Of a stretch of DNA of 6,505 nucleotides, positions 1-5,707 are shown one piece after another; the first letter of the stretch is position 1; every line of letters begins with the position of its first letter. Position numbers and translations under genes: made by a program. Location of the stretch: the NCBI GenBank assembly GCA_011620145.1, contig WOZT01000237.1:1-6505 (forward strand), read 5' to 3'. This stretch comes from Gammaproteobacteria bacterium. Lineage in GTDB: Bacteria > Pseudomonadota > Gammaproteobacteria > UBA5335. The notes beneath the pieces were generated by a model that had not been told where the DNA came from, searched no databases, and saw only the letters and a program-made list of their open reading frames with translations.

Positions 1-45
1 CCTGACATGGGCGGTATGGGTGGCATGGGCGGCATGGACTTCTGA
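1..45 (+). CDS. groEL: Chaperonin GroEL, C-terminal end only (partial)
   Basis: The first frame reads PDMGGMGGMGGMDF and then TGA at 43-45. This Gly-Gly-Met repeat tail is the hallmark of the flexible C-terminus of the 60 kDa chaperonin GroEL, which projects into the folding cavity of the double-ring complex in the cytoplasm. Only 14 codons are in the window, so the chaperonin domains themselves cannot be inspected. A strong intrinsic terminator starts about 40 bases downstream, as expected for the last gene of a groES-groEL operon. The GGM motif followed by DF or MF is very specific to GroEL, so the call is secure despite the short length. Confidence 0.93.
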   Translation, partial: PDMGGMGGMGGMDF

Positions 46-87
46 GTTCGCCCCGACCTTAACGGAAGCCCGTGTTCCGACCCCAAG

Positions 88-115
88 CACCCCGCCTCTG
101 GCGGGGTGTTTTTTT
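88..115 (+). terminator. Intrinsic terminator of the groEL operon
   Basis: CACCCCGCC (88-96) pairs perfectly with GGCGGGGTG (100-108) around a TCT loop. This gives a 9-bp GC-rich stem, directly followed by seven T residues (109-115). It lies 42 bases past the groEL stop and points the same way. On the other strand the hairpin has no T-tract, so it acts in one direction. Confidence 0.95.
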
Positions 116-144
116 GTGTCTCCCGATCACGGATTGGAACGGTT

Positions 145-174
145 TTGTCATCGTGGAGTGCACTGATCTGTCAT
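145..174 (+). promoter_or_regulatory. Possible sigma-70-type promoter for the small exported protein gene
   Basis: TTGTCA (145-150, 5 of 6 to TTGACA) and TGTCAT (169-174, 4 of 6 to TATAAT) are separated by 18 bases. They lie between the groEL terminator and the gene at 249, a position where a promoter must exist because the upstream transcript is terminated. The -10 match is poor, so this is a guess from spacing and consensus only. Confidence 0.3.
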
Positions 175-196
175 CTGGCTTCGATAGGGTTGGAAT

Positions 197-215
197 GGCT
201 TCCCGGCAGGAAGCC
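197..215 (+). other. Perfect hairpin in the 5' leader of the exported protein gene
   Basis: GGCTTCC (197-203) pairs exactly with GGAAGCC (209-215) around a 5-base loop. The hairpin ends 33 bases before the ATG at 249 and leaves the ribosome binding site (GGGAG, 237-241) free. It has no T-tract, so it is not a terminator. It may stabilise the mRNA 5' end or have no role. Confidence 0.4.
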
Positions 216-248
216 TTGGCTGCAATCTATTTTCTTGGGAGTCACTCC

Positions 249-587
249 ATGAAGCACAAACTCATCTCCGTCGCAGGCCTGCTGGCCCTGGCGCCCCTGG
301 CCGCTCAGGCCGAACTGGTCGCGATGCAGGACAGCGAACTGGCCAATGTCAGTGGACAGGCCTTCAGCTTTGATTTCAACGCCACGTTCGACCAGACCGT
401 CGCTGGGGTGGACGTCTACAAAAACATTTATGCCTACAGGCTGAGCCCGACCGACTGGGAGCTGGGACAAGACAGCGAAGTCAGCGATCCGGTTACCGGG
501 CGTTACTTCGGGCGCACCCGCTATTTTGGAAACGATGGCGGCATGAAGTACAGCTACAGCTACAAGTCTTGGGGCCGCATCGACTAA
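249..587 (+). CDS. Small exported Tyr-rich protein of unknown function, with DUF6160-like N-terminus
   Basis: This gene encodes 112 residues. The ATG at 249 is chosen because GGGAG lies 7 bases upstream and because it opens a clear Sec signal peptide: MKHK, a hydrophobic stretch at residues 5-19, then AQA before Glu22 as a likely cleavage site. The open frame continues upstream to 72 but runs into the groEL terminator, so those starts are rejected. The mature part begins ELVAMQDSELANVSGQAF. This resembles the short 'D-x-x-L-x-x-V-T/S-G-Q' module that follows the signal peptide in many gammaproteobacterial envelope proteins (DUF6160-type, from memory). The remaining mature part, about 75 residues, has no cysteine and no membrane segment after the signal. 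It carries eight tyrosines, a repeated RYFG (85-88 and 91-94) and a YSYSYKSW end. DUF6160-type proteins are usually much longer, so this may be a minimal or shortened member. Function is unknown. An envelope or extracellular location is inferred. Confidence 0.8.
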   Translation: MKHKLISVAGLLALAPLAAQAELVAMQDSELANVSGQAFSFDFNATFDQTVAGVDVYKNIYAYRLSPTDWELGQDSEVSDPVTGRYFGRTRYFGNDGGMKYSYSYKSWGRID

Positions 588-599
588 AGCAATGGCCCG

Positions 600-630
600 C
601 TGTCCCGATCCCGCCGCGGGGTCGGGACAG
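600..630 (+). terminator. Strong hairpin after the exported protein gene, without T-tract
   Basis: CTGTCCCGATCCC (600-612) pairs with GGGGTCGGGACAG (618-630), 13 bp with one G-T pair and a 5-base loop. It starts 12 bases after the stop at 587. No T-run follows on either strand, so it is not a canonical intrinsic terminator. It could end or protect the upstream mRNA 3' end, or separate it from queD. The structure is certain and the role is inferred. Confidence 0.5.
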
Positions 631-698
631 CCCTGATTGCGCATTGGCTTGAAATCCGGTAGTTTACTGGCCCCCTCGCTGTTCCCCAGAGGGCCATC

Positions 699-1097
699 AT
701 GGCCGGCATTTACACCCTCACCATCCTCACCGAGTTTTCCGCCTCCCACATCCTGCGCGGGCATCCGGGGCCTTGCTCCCGCCTGCACGGGCACAACTGG
801 AAAGTGGAGGCGGAAGTCGTCGCCGAATCCCTCAACGACATCGATCTGGCCATTGATTTCCAGGACATCAAGGCGGCGGCCCGGGCGATTACCGACCGGC
901 TCGATCACCGCCACCTCAACGACCTGCCCCCCTTTGATCGCGTCAACCCGACGGCCGAGCAACTGGCCCGCTATATTTACGGGGAACTGGGCCGTGATTT
1001 GTCGGCCCAAGAAGTGCGGGTTTCGGCGGTGACGATCTGGGAAACCGACCGTGCCAAGGTGCGCTACAGCGAGCGACAACCCCTGGGTTCGGACTGA
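699..1097 (+). CDS. queD: 6-carboxy-5,6,7,8-tetrahydropterin synthase (QueD, PTPS family)
   Basis: This 132-residue cytoplasmic enzyme of the 6-pyruvoyl-tetrahydropterin synthase fold converts 7,8-dihydroneopterin triphosphate to 6-carboxy-tetrahydropterin, the second step towards the queuosine tRNA base. The zinc ligands are visible as His17 (FSASH) and His30/His32 in CSRLHGHNW. Cys26, in the C-x3-HGH arrangement typical of QueD, is the likely catalytic cysteine. LDHRHLND (68-75) holds the Asp-His pair, NPTAEQLA (83-90) is the family motif, and Glu115 (WET) is the pterin-anchoring acid. The PTPS-III folate variant has Glu in place of this Cys, so that variant is unlikely. AGAGGG at 688-693 sits 5 bases before the ATG. 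The length matches short bacterial QueD proteins. The next gene, folE2, makes its substrate, which supports the assignment. Confidence 0.9.
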   Translation: MAGIYTLTILTEFSASHILRGHPGPCSRLHGHNWKVEAEVVAESLNDIDLAIDFQDIKAAARAITDRLDHRHLNDLPPFDRVNPTAEQLARYIYGELGRDLSAQEVRVSAVTIWETDRAKVRYSERQPLGSD

Positions 1098-1162
1098 TTT
1101 TGCCCGCCAAGCATGTCGATTCGCTTCCCCTCCGCCGTCGAAGGCTTTAGCATCGGAATGTT

Positions 1163-1176
1163 GCAGCCTGGGCTGC
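1163..1176. other. Palindrome in the queD-folE2 gap (possible operator or leader stem)
   Basis: GCAGCC-TG-GGCTGC is a perfect 14-base palindrome. It lies inside a wider inverted repeat, CTTCCCC (1124-1130) with GGGGAAG (1177-1183). The gap between queD and folE2 is 155 bases and has no coding region I trust. The palindrome may be a regulator site or part of an RNA fold. No Zur-like AT-rich palindrome is visible here. Confidence 0.25.
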
Positions 1177-1252
1177 GGGGAAGACGCCGGGATGACCCGC
1201 CGTTATCCGAAATGAGCATTGGCATCAGAAGATTTTTGAGGACATCGCCATC

Positions 1253-2074
1253 ATGAAGCATCCGGGTCAGGCTGTCGCGGTCGTTACCGACATCGCGGAC
1301 GTGCAGGGCAGCGCCGATCATCGCCGCATTCCCATCGATCGGGTGGGCATCCGCAGCATCCGCCATCCCCTGCGGGTGGCGGACCGCTCCGGCGCGGTGC
1401 AGCACACCGTGGCGCGGCTGAACATGTATGTCAGTCTGCCGCATCACCAGAAGGGCACCCACATGTCCCGCTTCGTCGCGATCCTGGGGGAGAACGACGA
1501 GGTGTTGACGGTGCGCAGCCTGAATGCCTTGATGGACCGCATGACCACACGCCTGGAGGCCGATAACGGGTTTCTGGAAGTGGCGTTTCCCTACTTCGTG
1601 ACCAAGTCGGCCCCGATCTCGGGGGTGCGCAGCCTGATGGACTACGAGGTGACCCTGACCGGCATGTCCACGCCGGCGGGCGCCCAGACCCTGGTCCAGG
1701 TGGTGATCCCGGTCACCAGCCTGTGCCCCTGCTCGAAGGAAATCTCCGACTACGGCGCGCACAACCAGCGTTCCCACGTCACCGTGCAGGTGCGTTGCCT
1801 GGGCGATGTGTGGGTGGAGGACCTGATTGACCTGGTGGAGGCGGAGGCATCCGCCCAGCTCTATGGCCTGCTCAAGCGGCCGGATGAGAAATTCGTCACC
1901 GAACGGGCCTACGACAACCCCAAGTTCGTCGAGGACATGGTGCGCGATGTGGCGGCGCGCCTGGATGCGGATGCGCGGGTGCTGGCCTATACGGTGGAGT
2001 CGGAAAACTTCGAATCCATCCACAACCACTCCGCCTATGCCGCAGTGGAGCGGGTCAAGGACGCCGTCGCGTAA
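1253..2074 (+). CDS. folE2: GTP cyclohydrolase I type IB (FolE2)
   Basis: FolE2 (GCYH-IB) converts GTP to 7,8-dihydroneopterin triphosphate, the entry step to folate and, through QueD, to queuosine. Unlike FolE it does not strictly need zinc. The 273-residue product has the family signatures throughout: KGTHMSRF (67-74), [10 protein letters not shown] (156-165) with the active-site cysteines Cys158 and Cys160, AHNQRSHV (169-176), [10 protein letters not shown] (208-217) and [13 protein letters not shown] (251-263). Length and spacing match the Neisseria-type enzyme. The ATG at 1253 places the conserved 'IADVQ' segment at residues 14-18, close to the N-terminus as in homologues. GAGGA at 1238-1242 is 10 bases upstream, slightly far but usable. 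The gene follows queD in the same direction after 155 bases, so it may be co-transcribed or have its own promoter. It converges with pgpA downstream. Confidence 0.96.
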   Translation: MKHPGQAVAVVTDIADVQGSADHRRIPIDRVGIRSIRHPLRVADRSGAVQHTVARLNMYVSLPHHQKGTHMSRFVAILGENDEVLTVRSLNALMDRMTTRLEADNGFLEVAFPYFVTKSAPISGVRSLMDYEVTLTGMSTPAGAQTLVQVVIPVTSLCPCSKEISDYGAHNQRSHVTVQVRCLGDVWVEDLIDLVEAEASAQLYGLLKRPDEKFVTERAYDNPKFVEDMVRDVAARLDADARVLAYTVESENFESIHNHSAYAAVERVKDAVA

Positions 2075-2090
2075 CGCAAATCGACCGCAT

Positions 2091-2128
2091 CGTGCCCAGC
2101 CCGCTCAGTTTGCGGCGCGCTGGGTGCG
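2091..2128. terminator. Bulged hairpin between convergent folE2 and pgpA
   Basis: CCCAGCCCGC (2095-2104) pairs with GCGG (2112-2115) and GCTGGG (2119-2124), leaving a 3-base bulge and a 7-base loop. CGTG and TGCG extend the base by four weaker pairs. It fills most of the 60 bases between the two stop codons. Because it is nearly symmetric it could serve both transcripts, but neither side has a T-tract, so termination is inferred from position and structure. Confidence 0.4.
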
Positions 2129-2134
2129 GACGGC

Positions 2135-2638
2135 TCAGAAGATGAGCAGCATCACCAGCGCCGCATAGCCGCCGGCCAGCACATCGTCCGTCATCGTCCC
2201 CAGTCCGCCGGGCAGTTTCTGATCGGCCACATTGGCCGGCCACGGCTTGAACACGTCGAACAGGCGAAACAGTGCAAAGCCCACCAGCGCCGCCGGCCAT
2301 CCCGCTGCGCCGCTGATCACCGCCGGCAACAGGGTCAGCCAATAGCCGACCCATTCATCGACGACCAGCATGCCCGGATCGTGCAAGGCGACGAGCCGTT
2401 CGGCCCGCCCGCAAACCCACACCCCCACCCCGAACGACAGCACCAGAACACCGATGTATGCCCAGGGCGCAAGCGCCTGCAGCCCGAGCAGGTAAATGCC
2501 CATGGCGACTACCGTGCCGCAGGTTCCCGGCGCCCAGGGGCTGAGGCCACTGCCCAATCCCGTCGCCAGCATCAGGTCCGGATGGCGCCACAGGGATGGC
2601 AATTGAGCGGGACGATGGGACTTCGGCTGGTCGCTCAT
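2135..2638 (-). CDS. pgpA: Phosphatidylglycerophosphatase A
   Basis: PgpA is an inner-membrane enzyme that removes the phosphate from phosphatidylglycerophosphate to give phosphatidylglycerol. The 167-residue product matches the family length. It shows GLGSGLSPWAPGTCGT (27-42), VDEWVGYWLTL (93-103), FRLFDVFKPWP (124-134) and a GGLGTMTDDVLAGG segment (144-157), the order seen in E. coli PgpA, with the acidic residues of DEW and DD as probable metal ligands. Hydrophobic stretches near 41-58, 59-77, 97-123 and 153-167 fit a multi-pass membrane protein. The start at 2638 overlaps the thiL stop as ATGA and has no good ribosome binding site, so translation is probably coupled to thiL. The frame extends further upstream inside thiL, but that part is low-complexity Arg/Pro sequence and is not used. 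This appears to be the last gene of the operon. Confidence 0.95.
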   Translation of the reverse strand: MSDQPKSHRPAQLPSLWRHPDLMLATGLGSGLSPWAPGTCGTVVAMGIYLLGLQALAPWAYIGVLVLSFGVGVWVCGRAERLVALHDPGMLVVDEWVGYWLTLLPAVISGAAGWPAALVGFALFRLFDVFKPWPANVADQKLPGGLGTMTDDVLAGGYAALVMLLIF

Positions 2639-3609
2639 GTTGGACGCTCGGTGGTGAAATGATCGAAGCCTTCGCGTGACGGCGCGATGAGGCGGCCTGC
2701 GGCATCGCGGCAGCGTACCCCCGGCGCGGCGCTGATCTGGCCGATGTGGGTGATGGGGCAGCCGCCCGCCTGGATCAATGCCGACACCGCGTCTGCCTGC
2801 CCAGCGGGCAGGGTGAAGCACAGTTCGTAATCGTCCCCGCCGTTCAGTGGCTTGTCGCCATCCAGCTCCCCGCGCGCGGCGGCCAGGAACGCTTCCGAGC
2901 GGGGCAGCCTGGGAAGATCAATCTCGGCGCCCACTCCGCTGCGCGCGCACAGGTGGCCCAGATCGGCCAACAGCCCATCCGAGACGTCGATGGCTGCGCT
3001 GGCCTGTCCGCGCAGGGCCCGCCCCAGGGCCAGCCGCGCGCTGGGGCGATCCAGGCGCGCCGCCAGGGGCGCCGGAACGGTGGCGCCCGCCAGGCGCAGG
3101 GCGAGGGCCAGGGCCGCATCCCCCAGGGTGCCGGAGACATACACGCCATCCCCCGGCCGCGCGCCATCGCGCCGCAGGGCCATCCCCGCCGGGACCGTGC
3201 CCGCCGCCTGCAGGGTGAGGGTCAGTGGGCCGCGGGTCACATCGCCCCCCACCAGTTCGGCGCCCACCGCATCGGCCAGACCGAACAGGCCGCTGGCGAA
3301 AGCCGCGAGCCAGTCGTGGTCGATTTCCGGCAGGGTCAGCGCCAGGGTGAGCCAGGCCGGATCGGCGCCCATGGCGGCCAGGTCGCTCAAGTTGACCGCC
3401 ACCAGCTTGTGGCCCAGCGCTTCGGGGTCATCGGTGGGCAGGAAGTGGGTGCCGCACACCATCGTGTCGGTGGTGAGCACCAGCCAGGACCCGGCCGGCG
3501 GCTGGAGCAGGGCGCCATCGTCGCCCACCCCCAGCACCACGTCGGCGCGGCGAGTGGCCCGCGTGAAATGGCGGTCGATGAGCGCGAATTCCGGCGTGCC
3601 CGGATTCAC
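2635..3609 (-). CDS. thiL: Thiamine-monophosphate kinase
   Basis: ThiL phosphorylates thiamine monophosphate with ATP to make thiamine pyrophosphate, the last step of cofactor synthesis in the cytoplasm. It belongs to the PurM/AIR synthase-like superfamily. From a GTG start at 3609 the product has 324 residues, the usual length, and begins with the expected EFALIDRHF. Motifs in order are GVGDDGA (27-33), TTDTMVCGTHF (46-56), NLSDLAAMGA (73-82), GGDVTRG (121-127), DVSDGLLADL (208-217) and NGGDDYEL (256-263). The Asp-rich loops bind Mg-ATP. The GTG overlaps the nusB stop as GTGA, and AGGAAAGG ends a few bases before it. A longer frame back to 3852 lies wholly inside nusB and adds only Gly/Arg-rich shadow sequence, so it is rejected. 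The stop overlaps the pgpA start as ATGA. Confidence 0.95.
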   Translation of the reverse strand: MNPGTPEFALIDRHFTRATRRADVVLGVGDDGALLQPPAGSWLVLTTDTMVCGTHFLPTDDPEALGHKLVAVNLSDLAAMGADPAWLTLALTLPEIDHDWLAAFASGLFGLADAVGAELVGGDVTRGPLTLTLQAAGTVPAGMALRRDGARPGDGVYVSGTLGDAALALALRLAGATVPAPLAARLDRPSARLALGRALRGQASAAIDVSDGLLADLGHLCARSGVGAEIDLPRLPRSEAFLAAARGELDGDKPLNGGDDYELCFTLPAGQADAVSALIQAGGCPITHIGQISAAPGVRCRDAAGRLIAPSREGFDHFTTERPT

Positions 3610-4061
3610 CCACCCTTTCCTCGGGCTGGTGCCGTCACGGTTTCCAGTGGCCGCAAGACCCGCGCGGCCTTGTCGAGCACGCTGTTGATGAAGGCATGAC
3701 TCTGCGCGGAGCCGAACAGCTTGGCAATTTCCACCATCTCGTTCAGCACCACCCGGTAAGGAACTTCCGGGCATTCCGCCAGCTCCACCAGTCCCACCAG
3801 CAACACGCCTTTTTCCACCGGGTCGAGCTGACCCGGGGGACGGGTGACCCATTTGGCCATGAGCCCTTCCCAGCGCGGGAAATCGGCAATGGCCTTGTCG
3901 ACCAGCGCCTCGAAATGGGCGCGATCGAACGCCGGCCCCTCCGGATCGCTGAGGAAATCGGTCAGCACCTCATGCGCCGTGCCGCCGGTCAGTTGCCACT
4001 GGTAGAGGGCCTGGAAAGCACAGCGCCGGGCCACGCTGCGGGGCTTGTTGGTCTTGGCCAC
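3606..4061 (-). CDS. nusB: Transcription antitermination protein NusB
   Basis: NusB is a small all-helical RNA-binding protein. With NusE (S10) it binds boxA RNA and supports antitermination of rRNA operons. The product of 151 residues matches the family in length and in motif order: SVARRCAFQALYQW (9-22), LDPVEKGVLLVGLVEL (79-94), and VVLNEMVEIAKLFG (104-117) followed by SHAFINSVLDK (121-131). The N-terminal Arg-rich helix is the boxA contact. The start is GTG at 4061, two bases after the ribH stop, with GGA about 8 bases upstream. Translation is probably coupled to ribH. A tail of about 15 residues after the last conserved helix (TAPARGKGG) is basic and probably disordered. The placement of nusB after ribH is common in proteobacteria. 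Confidence 0.96.
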   Translation of the reverse strand: MAKTNKPRSVARRCAFQALYQWQLTGGTAHEVLTDFLSDPEGPAFDRAHFEALVDKAIADFPRWEGLMAKWVTRPPGQLDPVEKGVLLVGLVELAECPEVPYRVVLNEMVEIAKLFGSAQSHAFINSVLDKAARVLRPLETVTAPARGKGG

Positions 4062-4063
4062 CC

Positions 4064-4540
4064 TCAGTTTCCGAGCGCGCGCAGCAGGTTGACCATTTCC
4101 AGCGCCGACAGGGCGGCCTCGGCCCCCTTGTTGCCGGCCTTGGTGCCGGCACGCTCGATGGCCTGTTCCAGGTTGTCCACGGTGAGCACACCAAAGGCCA
4201 CCGGGCGGGCGGCTTCCAGGGCCACCTGGGCCAGTCCCTTGGCGCAGAGTCCGGCGACATGCTCGAAATGAGGCGTCGACCCGCGGATCACCGCGCCCAG
4301 CGCGATGACAGCGTCATAGCGCCCGCTGCGCGCCACCTGCTGCACCACCAGCGGCAGCTCGAAGGCGCCGGGCGCGCGGATCAGGGTGAGGTGTTCGGCA
4401 TTGGCGCCGTGGCGCAAGAGGGTATCCTGCGCGCCGCGCACCAGGGCATCGACGATGAAGTCATTGAAGCGGGCAGCCACCAGGGCGAAACGGGCATCGC
4501 CCGCCAGCAGATGGCCTTCGATCACGGTCGTTGTGGACAT
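4064..4540 (-). CDS. ribH: 6,7-dimethyl-8-ribityllumazine synthase
   Basis: Lumazine synthase condenses 5-amino-6-ribitylamino-uracil with 3,4-dihydroxy-2-butanone 4-phosphate, the penultimate step of riboflavin synthesis, usually as pentamers or 60-mer shells. The 158-residue product is standard length. Visible motifs are ARFN (23-26), the substrate-binding PGAFELP (57-63), [14 protein letters not shown] (82-95) with His91 at the position of the catalytic histidine, and [16 protein letters not shown] (117-132) followed by [10 protein letters not shown], with Arg130 as the conserved phosphate-contacting arginine. The ATG at 4540 has a modest GGAA 7 bases upstream. Unlike the other junctions of this operon, the gap to ribBA is 52 bases and contains an intrinsic terminator, so ribH and the downstream genes may be expressed at a lower level or from their own promoter. 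Confidence 0.97.
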   Translation of the reverse strand: MSTTTVIEGHLLAGDARFALVAARFNDFIVDALVRGAQDTLLRHGANAEHLTLIRAPGAFELPLVVQQVARSGRYDAVIALGAVIRGSTPHFEHVAGLCAKGLAQVALEAARPVAFGVLTVDNLEQAIERAGTKAGNKGAEAALSALEMVNLLRALGN

Positions 4541-4564
4541 GGTTCGGTTCCGTTGGTCAAGTCG

Positions 4565-4589
4565 AAAAAAGCCGCGCGCAGGCGCGGCT
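4565..4589 (-). terminator. Intrinsic terminator or attenuator between ribBA and ribH
   Basis: On the - strand AGCCGCGC pairs perfectly with GCGCGGCT (8 bp, + coordinates 4589-4582 and 4577-4570) around a CTGC loop, and five T residues follow (4569-4565). It starts three bases after the ribBA stop and ends 24 bases before the ribH ATG. It has every property of a Rho-independent terminator in the operon direction. Because six or seven genes otherwise look like one transcript, partial read-through is likely. Confidence 0.88.
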
Positions 4590-4592
4590 GGG

Positions 4593-5702
4593 TCAGTCGG
4601 GGGAGACCACCTCGACCACTTCCAGCCCGAAGCCGGAGATGGCCTGGAAACGGCGGGTGGAGCTGAGCACCCGCATGCGATGGACGCCTAGATCCTTGAG
4701 AATCTGGGCGCCGATGCCATGGGTGCGCAGCACGCCGCTGACACCGGGCCGGTGGGCCGGTGGCCGGGTGGGCAGGCCCTGTTCCCGCACCCGCTGCAAC
4801 AGGGCAAAGGGTGGCTCGGGCTTGCGCAGCACGACCAGCACGCCCTGTTCCTGCCGGCCCATATAGGCGAGCGCGTCGTCCAGCGGCCAACCCCCGTCCG
4901 GATCGTCCAGCGCCAGCAGGTCCGCCAGGGTATTTTCCACATGCACGCGGACCAGGGCGGGCGTCTCGGGATCCAGGTTGCCGCGCACCAGGGCGAAATG
5001 GACCGTGCGATCCAGCGCGTCCTCATAGGCCAGCAGGCGGAAATCGCCATGGCGGGTGGACAGCACGGACTCGGCGCTGCGCACCACGGTCTTTTCCGTC
5101 TCCAGACGATAGCGGATGAGATCCGCCACGGTGCCGATCTTGAGTCCGTGTTCGGCGGCGAAGCGTTCCAGCTCGGGGCGACGGGCCATGGTGCCGTCCT
5201 CGCTGAGGATCTCCACGATCACCGAGGCCGGCTCCAGTCCCGCCAGCCGCGCCAGATCGCATCCCGCCTCGGTGTGCCCGGCGCGGGTCAAGACGCCGCC
5301 TTTCTGGGCCATCAGCGGAAAGATATGCCCGGGAGTGACCAGATCGTCCGGCGCGGCATCGGCGCGCACGGCCGCCTGGATGGTGCGCGCCCGGTCGGCG
5401 GCGGAGATGCCCGTGGTCACCCCCTGCGCCGCCTCGATGGACACGGTGAAGTTGGTGGCGTGCTTCTCGTCGGTGGCGCTGACCATCAGCGGCAGCCGCA
5501 ACTGCTGACAGCGTTCCGCCGTCAGGGTCAGGCAGATCAGTCCACGACCGTAGCGGGCCATGAAGTTGACATCCTCGGCCCGGCAATGGACCGCCGCCAT
5601 CAACAGGTCACCCTCGTTTTCCCGGTCCTCGTCGTCCATCAGCACGACCATGCGGCCGCGGCGGATGTCTTCGATGATTTCTTCGCTGGTGTTCAGCGCC
5701 AT
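4593..5702 (-). CDS. ribBA: 3,4-dihydroxy-2-butanone-4-phosphate synthase with decayed GTP cyclohydrolase II-like domain
   Basis: The N-terminal domain (about 1-200) is a complete DHBP synthase that makes the four-carbon precursor of lumazine from ribulose 5-phosphate. It shows [11 protein letters not shown] (23-33), TNFTVSIEA (83-91), [10 protein letters not shown] (96-105), GHIFPL (125-130), [12 protein letters not shown] (135-146) and [10 protein letters not shown] (163-172). Residues 205-369 align with GTP cyclohydrolase II by [19 protein letters not shown] and [14 protein letters not shown]. However, the zinc-binding cysteines are gone: [10 protein letters not shown] stands where HSECLTGDVFGSLRCDC is expected, and there is no Cys after residue 148. 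The RQEGRGIG loop is also lost (RKPEPPFAL). GTP cyclohydrolase II activity is therefore unlikely, so a separate RibA should exist elsewhere. Such RibB-X fusions are known in proteobacteria. The ATG at 5702 is five bases past the ribE stop, with AGAGGG 9 bases upstream. Confidence 0.94.
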   Translation of the reverse strand: MALNTSEEIIEDIRRGRMVVLMDDEDRENEGDLLMAAVHCRAEDVNFMARYGRGLICLTLTAERCQQLRLPLMVSATDEKHATNFTVSIEAAQGVTTGISAADRARTIQAAVRADAAPDDLVTPGHIFPLMAQKGGVLTRAGHTEAGCDLARLAGLEPASVIVEILSEDGTMARRPELERFAAEHGLKIGTVADLIRYRLETEKTVVRSAESVLSTRHGDFRLLAYEDALDRTVHFALVRGNLDPETPALVRVHVENTLADLLALDDPDGGWPLDDALAYMGRQEQGVLVVLRKPEPPFALLQRVREQGLPTRPPAHRPGVSGVLRTHGIGAQILKDLGVHRMRVLSSTRRFQAISGFGLEVVEVVSPD

Positions 5703-5707
5703 GCGCT

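Noticed and set aside
1..42. The GGTATGGGTGGCATGGGC-type repeat at the left edge as a DNA repeat element
   Set aside because: It is the coding sequence of the normal Gly-Gly-Met tail of GroEL.
637..665. Possible queD promoter TTGCGC (637-642), 17 bases, TAGTTT (660-665)
   Set aside because: Only 3 of 6 bases match at each box, which is expected by chance. Transcription of queD from upstream cannot be excluded.
171..1079. A 302-codon open frame on the - strand opposite the exported protein gene and queD
   Set aside because: It runs antisense through two well-supported genes and the non-coding hairpin between them. Its product has no recognisable motif and is what GC-rich third positions on the other strand produce.
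1064..2029. A 321-codon - strand frame opposite folE2
   Set aside because: It is a His/Gln/Arg-rich mirror of the folE2 codons with no family signature. folE2 has complete catalytic motifs on the + strand.
2746..3699. Long + strand frames opposite thiL, including one of 317 codons
   Set aside because: The product is rich in Gln, Gly, Arg and Ala without motifs, while thiL on the - strand has all nucleotide-binding motifs and coupled starts.
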